From Acanthamoeba sp. SK_2022b (lineage: Eukaryota > Discosea > Longamoebia > Acanthamoebidae): 36,532 nucleotides of DNA. Each line of letters begins with the position of its first letter. Positions within the stretch are counted from its first letter, which is position 1. Location: NCBI GenBank assembly GCA_027943245.1, contig JANDJZ010000563.1, positions 1 through 36,532 of the forward strand, given 5' to 3'. A model generated the notes under the pieces. The model was not told the DNA's origin and searched no databases. It saw nothing but the letters and a program-made list of their open reading frames with translations. Shown here in pieces: positions 20,270 through 28,710 of the stretch. Position numbers and translations under genes: made by a program.

Positions 20270-22019
20270 TCAGGAGGGCGCTGTCTTCTGGCTGGCACCG
20301 TGGGCCAGCTGGGTCATGTAGCTCTCGTACACCATGTCGATGAAACTGTCGTCCTGTTGTTTTTGTTGTTTTTTGTTATTTGTTTTGTTATTTTTGTTGT
20401 GGGCGAGGGCTTGTAGACGGACAACGCGAGTAGAACGTACGTTGGCGAGCGAGAGTAGCACGGAGCGGAGGTGCTGCTTGCTGGCGAGGCTGCGCGCGGC
20501 CGGGTGGTGATGGTGGGGGTGGGGGTGCATCTGCTGCGGCACCAGCGGCTGCTGGAGCTGCGCCTGCGGCGGCGGCGACGGCTGCTGGAGCTGCTGCTGC
20601 TGGCGCACGATCGGGTGGTGCGGCAACAGCGCCTGATGCTGATGCGGATGCGGGCCGGGATGCATCAGCGGCGGCTGCTGAGGATGGAGGAGATGCGGCG
20701 GGAAGATGGGCTGCTGCTGCTGCTGCTGATGGGGGCGGGGGTGGGGGAGATGGTGGTGGGGATGCACGAGCATCGGGTGGTGCGGGGGCTGCATGAGCGC
20801 CTGGTGGCCGCCGCCCGGCGCGCCGGGCTGCTCCGCGCGCTCTCGATCGTGAAGCGACGGCTGCTGCGGCTGGAGCAGGTGGAGCAGCGCCGCGCCCGCC
20901 GCGTTGCTGCCGTGCGGGTCCTGCGCCACCGAAGCCATCACCGTTAGTGCGTGAGAGTGGGGAGAGTGGAGAGAGTGGGGAGAGTGGGGAGAGTGGGGAG
21001 GCTCGTGCCCGTGGTGGCTCCTGCTCGGGCTTGGCGGCCACGGCGGGTTCGACGTTGGCCGACGGAGGCGGCGCTGTCGACGCCGGAGCCGACGATGGCA
21101 GCGGCGACGCGTCCCGGACGACTGCCTGCGCGTAGGAGGAGGGAGCCGACGCCGCGCCACCCGCGGGGGCGGAGGCGGCGGCAGCGCCCAGCACGGCGGA
21201 GAGGATCGACGCGGCCTGTCCCTGTCCCGCCGGGGCGTAGCCCGACGGTGTGGGCGTGGCTGTCGACACGGATTGCGTCGCGGAGGGTGGCTGCAGGCCG
21301 GGAGGGCCGCCGCCTTGCGCGGGCTTGTCGACAGGTGTCTTGGCGGCGGTCTTTTCTTTGTCGACAGCGACAGCGGGCGCCTTGGCCGCGGCGGAGGGCT
21401 CGAGGTGGAGGTGGGCTTGGCGTCGAGGAGGCCGCGCACGAGCTGCGAGATCTTGTGCTGTTCGTCCTTGGAGTAGAACCACACGCCCGTCGTCTCGTTC
21501 TTGTAGTTGCGCAGCAGCAGGTACGGCTCGCTCACTCGCATCTGCGCGTTGGGGTGAGTGCACAGGCACACGCACACACGCGCGCGCGCGCGCACATATA
21601 GCGAGGTGATGAACGCGTGCGCGCGCACACACCTGCAGGCCTGGCGTGATGGGCTCGCAAAAGTTTTCGATGCTGATGCGGTTGAGCACGACGATGGTGT
21701 GCTGTGGCTCTTCGGTTCGCTCGACGACAAACAGTGAGCCTTCCACCTCCTTCCGCTCCTGCGATAAAAAAAAAGAGAAAATAATTATATAGAGGACAAA
21801 AAAGAGTGGGCGAGGACTGAAAGTATTTATTATTTTCAGTTATGCTTCGGTTTCGCCTCTTGACAAAAAAATAAAGTCAATAAATAAAAAAAATGGTGAA
21901 TGTAGTACCCAGGCCTGCGTGGCAGGAAGAAATTTGTACAGGGCAACATGGCCAGCAGTGGCCAAGATCTGGTTGATCTTAGCGTCCAATCGCTGAAGCA
22001 CCGCTAGATTCAACGCCAT
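20270..22019 (-). CDS. DCP1: mRNA-decapping enzyme subunit 1
   Basis: Exons 22019-21909, 21758-21633, 21541-about 21042, 20920-20441 and 20353-20270. The N-terminus is the EVH1-like DCP1 domain: LAVLQRLDAKI, GHVALYKF, VEGSLFVVER, EPYLLLRNY and TGVWFYSKDEQHKI. The last exon encodes SFIDMVYESYMTQLA, the C-terminal trimerisation helix of DCP1. Between them lies a long Pro/Ala-rich then Gln/His/Pro-rich linker typical of P-body proteins. DCP1 activates the decapping enzyme DCP2 in 5'-3' mRNA decay. Exon 3 changes frame between about 21420 and 21385, with no plausible intron, so either an assembly indel or a true frameshift is present. The intron around 20921-21041 carries a CACTCTCCC minisatellite; its donor is uncertain (21041 or 21053). 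Confidence 0.85.
20951..21001. repeat. 9-bp tandem repeat (GAGAGTGGG on plus)
   Basis: Five to six near-identical copies. On the DCP1 strand they read CACTCTCCC and form a pyrimidine-rich stretch upstream of a CTAAC branch-like motif and the acceptor at 20921, so they are probably intronic. Confidence 0.85.
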
Positions 22020-22633
22020 TGTGTCTTCTTTTGTTCTTCTTTCGCGTACGTGACCGTTTGGTGGCACCACTTTGCCCAGGTACTGGAAAACATTTTTTCT
22101 CTTTGTTTTCTCTGTTCTCCTCACCAGCTCCCGGGAGTTCTTCGTTTGCCAAAACAACCTTGGGACGTGACAGGAAGGGCCCAAAGCTGGACATGTACGC
22201 GACGGGTGCTGCTTAGGTCTACGCTCTCCCCTGAGTGATCGGGAGAGTGTGCGCTTTCAGCCGAGTTGGGTACGTCATCGGAGGTCGTGCCGCGGGGCGA
22301 TACCGCCCGAGCTCCAGATGACACTACAGTCTCATGTAGAGACCTCTGCGATGTTGCTGCGATCTGTAATCGTGACCAGCAGCTACGGTAGTTTGGGTAA
22401 ACAACTAACTCGCCAGTTTCACAGCAGCGATCTGTTGCGTGGTGTGGTAGGGGTTGTTGCGGGCCTTGCCGCAGCGCGGATTGACGTGCGGGCATTGGCG
22501 TGTGATGGTAAATCAACCTGCTAATGTCTGCTTCCGCCACTTGCGGGACTTCGGAGTTGAAGTTGACCAGACGACTTCGTGGTCTGTTCACCAATGTCGC
22601 CACTTTTCCGTGGGACAACCGTCCACTGCGGCC
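22020..22633. other. divergent intergenic region between DCP1 and the secreted-protein gene
   Basis: This region holds both promoters. Long ORFs exist on both strands (for example minus 22777-22121), but none has a motif or sensible codon bias. The polypyrimidine stretch at 22090-22125 lies in the DCP1 leader side. No RNA gene was recognised. Confidence 0.5.
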
Positions 22634-22640
22634 CATAAAA
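22634..22640 (+). promoter_or_regulatory. TATA box of the secreted-protein gene
   Basis: CATAAAA lies 52 bp before the ATG, leaving room for a leader of about 25 nt, a typical arrangement for a strongly expressed, TATA-driven gene. Confidence 0.55.
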
Positions 22641-22691
22641 GCTCGACCCACGCTACATCTCAAATTTATTATAACCACAACCACACTTGCC

Positions 22692-23270
22692 ATGCGCGCC
22701 CACTTCGCCTTCCTCGTCATCGTGCTCGCACTCGTGGGCTTCGCCCAGGCCCAGACCGTCCAGGAGCAGATCGCCAACGCTCTGCCAGCTTCGTACGGTC
22801 AGCTCAAGGACCAAGTCGCAGCTCTGCAGGCCAACATCACCGCCCAGGTCGCCGCCGTTCAGTCGGCCCTGGCTGCCGTGGCCACCAACGTGAAGTACAT
22901 CAAGTCGCTCGAGCTGCTGGGCAACCTGACCGATGCCTCGTCGTGCACGGACCTCGACTGCGTGCGCACGCCCATCAACCAGCTCGACGACCTCATCATG
23001 CAGCTCTACGCCACTCGTCTCTCCTTCGCCGTGCAGGCTGGCTTCATCAAGTATGCTGCCGGCCAGGACGTGCTCGACCCGAGCCGTGAGTCGGTCGTGA
23101 TCGCTGGCGCTGTGGCCAACGCTGAGGCCAACGGCCTGCCTGACTACGTCGGATCGGTCCTGTACGGCAACTACTGCATGCTCTACGTCTCCAAGAGGCT
23201 CGAGGTCGAGACCCTCAACGCTGCCTACAACGCCAGCCTGCCCCTCCCCGTCCAGCATGCTGACTCGTAA
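22692..23270 (+). CDS. intronless secreted protein of unknown family (192 aa)
   Basis: The protein starts with a textbook signal peptide (MRAHFAFLVIVLALVGFAQA, cleavage after A20). The mature part, about 172 residues, is mostly helical and Ala/Leu/Val-rich, with Cys at SSCTDLDC and one further Cys near the C-terminus (GNYCM). N-glycosylation sequons occur at NIT, NLT and NAS. There is no membrane anchor. A frame extension to 22524 exists upstream but would bury the signal peptide, so this ATG is preferred. High codon bias and the lack of introns suggest strong expression. I do not recognise the family. Confidence 0.8.
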   Translation: MRAHFAFLVIVLALVGFAQAQTVQEQIANALPASYGQLKDQVAALQANITAQVAAVQSALAAVATNVKYIKSLELLGNLTDASSCTDLDCVRTPINQLDDLIMQLYATRLSFAVQAGFIKYAAGQDVLDPSRESVVIAGAVANAEANGLPDYVGSVLYGNYCMLYVSKRLEVETLNAAYNASLPLPVQHADS

Positions 23271-23428
23271 ACTCCTGATTGACATTTTTTTTAATCTTCA
23301 GGAAAAGTAAAATATATTCGAATTTCTTTTTACAGAACGAGAAAAAATTGTTCGCCGAACGGCCACCAACAAAAGAGAGAAACAACCAAAGCGCAGGCAA
23401 ACAAGCCTGAGAAGCGAGAAAGAAGAAG

Positions 23429-24634
23429 ATGGACGAGGACATGCAGTTGGCGCTTGCGATTTCGCTGTCGATGCAACAGGGCGGCGGTGGCGGAGGAGAC
23501 GCTGAGCCCTTGTGGTCGTCGTCTTCGCAGAACCCCAAGAGCGGAAACCTGGTGGGCGTGGAGAGCAAGGTGGTTGCTTCCCACCGCACCTCCGATGGCA
23601 AGACCATCCAAGTGCGCAGCGGTATCCTTTCCCCCCTCGCTTCATTGTATCTTCTTCTGGATTAACTTTTGGGTACAGTAAGTTTTAGTTATGCAAACAA
23701 CATATAATAACATTTTTTCTCATAAATAGGTGACATGACGAAGGAGGACGTGGACATCATCGTCAACGCGGCCAACAAGCAGCTCGACCACGCCTCGGGC
23801 CTCGCGGGGGCCATCGTCAAGAACGGCGGCGAGATCATCCAGATCGAGTCGGGTATCGCCCAGCTCTCCGCGTATCGCTGTTTTTCATTCTTTTTTCTGA
23901 TTGGTCGGCCGTTTCTTCCCCTCTCGCTCGCTTGACAGACATCTACATCCAAGAGAACGGCAAGGTCCATGACGGCGACATCGCTGTGTACGTTGACCCT
24001 CGATGGTCTTCATCAACATCGTCGTCGTCGTTGTCAATGCTGACGTATATACGTGCGACTACGATGTGGCGAACGCTGCTGGCGGTGATAACCGTTGTGC
24101 AGTACGGGCGCGGGAGAGCTGCCGGCCAAGAAGGTCATCCACGCGGTGGGCCCGATCTGGCACGGAGGCGTCGAGGGCGAGGAGCTGCTCCTACGGCAGT
24201 GCGTGTGGAAGAGCCTCAAGAAGACCGAGGAGCTGGGCTTCGCGTCCATCTCCATCCCCGCCATCTCCAGCGGCATCTTCAGGTCCGGGAGCCTGTCCTC
24301 TCTCACATGCCCCTCTCTCCCCTACAACCCGTAGCTCATACCAACCTGGCATTGGCGTCCAATCACAGGTTTCCAAAGGACCTGTGCGCCCAGATCCTGA
24401 TCCAGACCACGCTCGACTTCTTCAAGTCCAACCCGAGATCTTCGTACGGCCTCTGCTCTCTCGCTCTGTCTGTCTCTTGTGGCACGGCCATTGGGGGGGG
24501 GGGGCACGACTGACGTCGGGTGGTGGGTGGGCGTGAGATGCAGGGTGAATGAGGTGCGATTTACAAACTTTGATAAGAACACGGTGGAAGTATTCGAGAA
24601 GGAGTTCAAGAAGCGGTTTGGCTCGTCTTCATGA
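23429..24634 (+). CDS. macrodomain protein with N-terminal ubiquitin-interacting motif
   Basis: Six exons (23429-23621, 23730-23852, 23939-23987, 24103-24282, 24369-24443, 24544-24634) give 236 aa. Residues 2-16 ([15 protein letters not shown]) match the UIM consensus: acidic patch, then L-x-x-A-x-x-x-S. A Gly run and linker follow, then a macrodomain from about 50: [38 protein letters not shown] and a late SGIF turn. Macrodomains bind ADP-ribose and some remove it from proteins. The VNAAN and GLAGAI elements keep the binding-loop pattern, though the usual GGGV is replaced by ASGL. The UIM suggests recruitment to ubiquitinated targets. Confidence 0.88.
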
Positions 24635-24728
24635 AGAGCCTCGGTTGTGTGGGTGGGGGACGTTGCCCGCCACCTTAAAATAATGTAAGAAAAAGAAATA
24701 CAAATTCGCAACACATTTTCGACCAAGA

Positions 24729-25179
24729 TTGGCACGAGAGAGATCGAGGGAGATGAAGAGGAGTAGAGAGGACATGCCGACCGGCACCCTGCATAGGCGG
24801 ACGCAGTCGCACGGCAGCGCCCTCCCGACCACGTCTTCACGCACATCCACACAGCCATTTCTTTCTCCTGTCGCCCCCTCCCTCCCTTCTACCTCATCTT
24901 CATCTTCATCTTCCACGTTGGCGCGACCGCCCTCCCACATCCAAATCACGCGCCCGCCCCAGCCGCGAAGGGAGACCTCGTCGCGGCACACCCCCACCCC
25001 GACCAGCGGCGGACGATTGGCTCCGACCACGCCTCACCCATCTTCGCCGTTCGGGAGCCTACACGCCTCCCGCGCCTCCATCGACGAGTCGCTGCTCATG
25101 GGCACCTGTCGTCGCATCCAACAGTACGAGACCTTGGAACAGGTCGGCGAGGGCACCTACGGCGTCGTCTGTACGCTTC

Positions 25180-25260
<81 letters not shown>

Positions 25261-27111
25261 GTGTGGTGTTGTATGTGCCTGACCGCGGCGATGTGGGCGG
25301 CTGCACAGACCGTGCGCGGGACATGCGGAGCAACAGGATCGTGGCGCTGAAGAAGGTGCGCATGGAGAAGGAGAAGGACGGCATCCCCATCACGTGCCTG
25401 CGCGAGGTCAAGATCCTCAAGGAGATCGACCACCCCAACATCGTGCGCCTTCTCGGCGTCACCGTCGGTCGTCAGCTCGACGCGTACGTGCCCCCGCTTC
25501 TCCAATGATTGACGCATCATTGTGTAGGCGACCTCATTGTGTACGCGTGCAGCATGTATCTGGCGTTCGAGTACGTGGAACACGACCTCGCGGGTCTGAT
25601 CGACAACATGAAGAAGCCGTTCACCGAGGCCGAGGTCAAGTGCCTGATGATGCAGCTCCTCCGGGCGGTCCACTACCTGCACAGAAGCTACTACATCCAC
25701 AGGCACGGCCTTTATTATATTTTTGTCTTTATTTATTAATTTATTGTTATAATATACTTCTAATAATAGTAATTCGCAAATACTATTTATTGATTAATTA
25801 TTGTTTTTTTGAAAATAATTCGCAAATCACTACTGCCGGTGGTGGAGCTGACACCGGCTTGGTGGGTCGAACAGGGACCTGAAGCTGTCCAATCTGCTGT
25901 TCAGCAACAAGGGCGAGCTCAAGCTGTGCGACTTTGGTCTGGCTCGCATTTTCGGAGAGCCAAACAAGCCCATGACGCCCAAGGGTACACACACACGCCT
26001 ATCCGGCGCCTCTGGCTCTGTGGCCGCGACTCCTCACCCGACGTGTGTGTAAACACACGTTCAGTGGTCACCCTCTGGTATCGCGCTCCCGAACTGCTCC
26101 TGGGCTGCAAGGACTACACAGTAGCGGGTACTCATTTAAATTCTTGTATATAATAATTTGAATTTATATCCAATTCTTGTATTTTATATTTTTTTGCTGT
26201 TATAAAACTAATTTTTATTTTTTTTGGCTGGTGTAGTGGACATGTGGGCGGTGGGCTGCATCTTTGGCGAGCTCCTCCAGAACACGCCCGTGATGCCCGG
26301 CAAGACGGAAATCGAGCAGCTGCAGCTCATGTGCCGCCTCCTGGGCACGCCCAACGACAAGATATGGTATGGGCCCTCTCCCGACTCTCCCTCTACGCCT
26401 CGCATCGTTGCCCCCCCCCAAACCCCCAACCATTCGATGGCGCTCCCCGGTCCATTCTCTGACGCCGTGTGCGTGGCGCAGGCCCGGCTACTACGAGCTG
26501 CCGAACGCCAAGGTCATCGCCGGGCTGCCCCAGCAGAACTACAACATGATCAACACCAGGTTCAAGTTCCTGTCCGACGCTGGCCAGGTAACAATGTCGC
26601 TCTGCCCCGCGTCACCTCACGACCTCACTCTTTGGTCGTCGTTCTTGTTTTCTTTGTCGTCGTTATCTTTGTGGTCGTGGTCATATTTGTGGACGTGGTC
26701 ATATTTGTGGTGGTGGTCATCTTTGTGGTCGTGGTCGTGGTCGTTTGGGCACGCAGGACCTGCTCAAGCGTTTCCTCACGTTTGACCCGAAGAAGCGGAT
26801 CACGGCCTACCAGGCGCTGCAGCACCCGTACTTCACCGAGTCGCCCATGCCCAAGTCGCCCGACATGATGCCCACCTTCCCCACGAAGCTCAACACCGGC
26901 TACAGGCGCGCACGAAGGTTCGTGCGATTCCCCTCGCCGTCGCGTGTGTCGTGTGCTCATGTCGGGCGACGCGCGCGCACATCTTAGGTCGGACGAGGTG
27001 CAGGAGGAGCGGCGCATGGACGAGGAGCGACGGCACCAGAACGATCGGTTCGGTGAGGTCTTTGGCGATCTCGACTTTGCCGGCGCTCCGCTCAAGAAGC
27101 GGCGGTTCTGA
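24729..27111 (+). CDS. cdk10: CDK10-like cyclin-dependent kinase
   Basis: Nine exons (24729-25170, 25309-25483, 25553-25702, 25875-25984, 26065-26127, 26237-26366, 26482-26587, 26757-26917, 26988-27111) give 486 aa. A Ser/Pro-rich N-terminus of about 130 residues precedes the kinase: GEGTYG at 140-145, Lys162, PITCLRE cyclin-binding helix at 174-180, HRDLKLSN at 255-262 and DFG at 275-277. The activation segment [20 protein letters not shown] and the tail MPTFP are CDK10-like, with CDK11 the next best match. CDK10 acts with cyclin M or L partners in transcription and growth control. A basic C-terminus (KKRRF) could be a nuclear signal. Intron 3 has a GC rather than GT donor. Starts at 24753 or 24774 are possible. 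Confidence 0.88.
25179..25259. repeat. compound (CT)n(GT)n microsatellite, intronic
   Basis: It starts 8 bp after the first 5' splice site of the CDK10-like gene and repeats the pattern seen in COG8 intron 2. Confidence 0.95.
26636..26750. repeat. imperfect T/G-rich (GTGGTCATATTTGTGG-like) repeats, intronic
   Basis: Tandem imperfect copies in intron 7 (26588-26756) of the CDK10-like gene, lacking a normal C/U-rich tract before the acceptor. Confidence 0.7.
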
Positions 27112-27185
27112 GCCCCCCCCCCTCTACAATAACAATGGCCTCGCTTCGGTCGAAACGTGTGTACAAGTGTGCGGTCGTTGCGTCA

Positions 27186-28613
27186 TCATGACAATGATGT
27201 TGATGAAGATGAAGATGATGAAGATGATGATGATGAAGATGATGAACATGAGGGCGACGAGGCATGACCGGGCGGAGCGACGGGCCGGCGGGTGACGGCC
27301 GTGATGATGGCGATTCCCTGTTGCATGTGGCGCAGGGCAAAGCGGCCGAGGGCGGGGTGGTCCATGAAGGTGTCGACCCAGAGCGGCTGGCAGGGCGCCA
27401 GGCGCACCAGGGCGGCCGCCCCGGGCTTGATGGCCCGCGGCCGCTCCTCGCGCGTCGCGCCCGACCGCCGGTCGAGCCTGGCCAGCAGCTCAGTGACGAC
27501 GCAGCCCACGTGGGCCGTGTGGCAGGCCAGGACCGGGCGGAGGCCGGCCTCGATGCTCAGCGGCTGGCCGGCGGCGACGACGACGAGCGCCGTGAAGTCC
27601 TGGACCTCGGCCGGCGCGTCGTGTCTGACGTCGACAGCGACGTAGCCCCGGCGGAGGTCGCGCACGCGCACGTTCTCGGCGGTGAAGCCCACGTTGTCGC
27701 CCGGCAGGGCCTCCCACATCGATAGGTGAAACATCTCGATGGCCCCGACGCGGGCGGTGATGCTGGTCGGCGCGAAGGCGACCACCATGCCCCGTCGCAG
27801 CGCCCCGCTCTCGACGCGGCCCACGGGCACCGTGCCCACGCCGGCTATCTTGTAGGCGTCCTGCAGCGGCAGGCGCAGGGGCTTGCTCTCCGCTACCTGC
27901 CGCCCGCTCGGCTGGTCGCATTTGGTGATGGCCGCGAGCAGCGTGGGCCCCGTGTACCACGGCATGCGGTCGGCGGCCGAGTTGTCGCGCTCGGCCAGGT
28001 TGTCCCCGTGGAGCCCCGAGACGGGCACGAACGGCACGTTCTCGGGGCGATACCCTATGACCCTGAGCAGCGCCGCCACCTCGCCCCGCAGGGCCTGGTA
28101 GCGCCTCGCGGACCAGCCGACGAGGTCCATCTTGTTGAAGACGACCACCAGCCGCCTGATGCCCAGGGCGTAGGCCAGCCAAGCGTGCACGCGCGTCAGC
28201 CCTTGTTTGTTGTTGGTCCCCATGCCCAGGTCGAAGGCGGCGCGCGGCGCGGCCACCACCAGGAGGGCCACATCGGCCTCTGCCGACGTGCCGAGGACCT
28301 GGCCTCGGATGAAGGCCTTGTGGCCCGGAGCGTCGATGATGTCCAGGCGGTGGCTGGCGGTGTCGAAGCTCAGCCGGGCCGCGTCACTGCTGGCGCCACG
28401 CTCGCGCTCGGCCTTGAGCCACTCGAGCGCCCACGCCAACTTGGGCGACGAGGCCTGCTCTGTGGCTCCAGCTTCTGTTGCGTTACGTTGCGTGGCCGGG
28501 CGTATCCCGCCGCCCAAGTGCGCGAGGTGGCCGACGGTGGTCGACAGACCCGCTTCCGCGTGGCCCAGCACCAGCAACCGGACCCTGTTGCGCTCTCGGT
28601 GTGGGTTATCCAT
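27186..28613 (-). CDS. EF-1alpha-like protein with degenerate P-loop (pseudo-GTPase)
   Basis: This single 475-codon frame aligns over all three domains of elongation factor 1-alpha: ERERG, DAPGH (94-98), NKMD (160-163), PVSGLHGDN, KPLRLPLQDAYKIAGVGTVP, GDNVGF, CHTAHVGC, DRRSG and LGRFALR. It is clearly a divergent paralogue. The P-loop reads GHAEAGLST, so the invariant Lys of GHxxxGKST is Leu23. Switch I has ERERGASSD instead of ERERGITID. Nucleotide binding or hydrolysis should be weak or lost, although the DxPGH and NKxD motifs remain. The C-terminus is a poly-Ser run encoded by a GAT/GAA trinucleotide repeat. Unlike its neighbours it has no intron, which could reflect retroposition. It is convergent with the kinase gene, 74 bp apart. 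Confidence 0.88.
   Translation of the reverse strand: MDNPHRERNRVRLLVLGHAEAGLSTTVGHLAHLGGGIRPATQRNATEAGATEQASSPKLAWALEWLKAERERGASSDAARLSFDTASHRLDIIDAPGHKAFIRGQVLGTSAEADVALLVVAAPRAAFDLGMGTNNKQGLTRVHAWLAYALGIRRLVVVFNKMDLVGWSARRYQALRGEVAALLRVIGYRPENVPFVPVSGLHGDNLAERDNSAADRMPWYTGPTLLAAITKCDQPSGRQVAESKPLRLPLQDAYKIAGVGTVPVGRVESGALRRGMVVAFAPTSITARVGAIEMFHLSMWEALPGDNVGFTAENVRVRDLRRGYVAVDVRHDAPAEVQDFTALVVVAAGQPLSIEAGLRPVLACHTAHVGCVVTELLARLDRRSGATREERPRAIKPGAAALVRLAPCQPLWVDTFMDHPALGRFALRHMQQGIAIITAVTRRPVAPPGHASSPSCSSSSSSSSSSSSSSSTSLS
27195..27250. repeat. trinucleotide repeat encoding a poly-Ser tail
   Basis: Imperfect GATGAA/GATGAT units read as Ser codons on the minus strand at the C-terminus of the EF-1alpha-like gene. 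Confidence 0.85.
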
Positions 28614-28710
28614 TCAGTTCAGAAATATCATTTTTTAATCAAATCGAATCAAAAAAAAAAAAAAAAACCATTTATATGTTTCCAATATTTTTCACAGAGA
28701 TGGCCTTGTT

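Noticed and set aside
20388..21746. 452-codon alternative-frame ORF over DCP1
   Set aside because: Only the linker part (about 21400-21050) is real in this frame; upstream and downstream segments lose the EVH1 domain and the trimerisation helix, so it is not a separate gene.
22121..22777. 218-codon minus ORF upstream of the secreted protein
   Set aside because: Overlaps the promoter and signal peptide of the plus-strand gene, with poor codon bias and no motif.
24003..24536. 177-codon plus ORF in another frame of the macrodomain gene
   Set aside because: Spans introns of the macrodomain gene and reads Arg/Ser-rich out-of-frame sequence.
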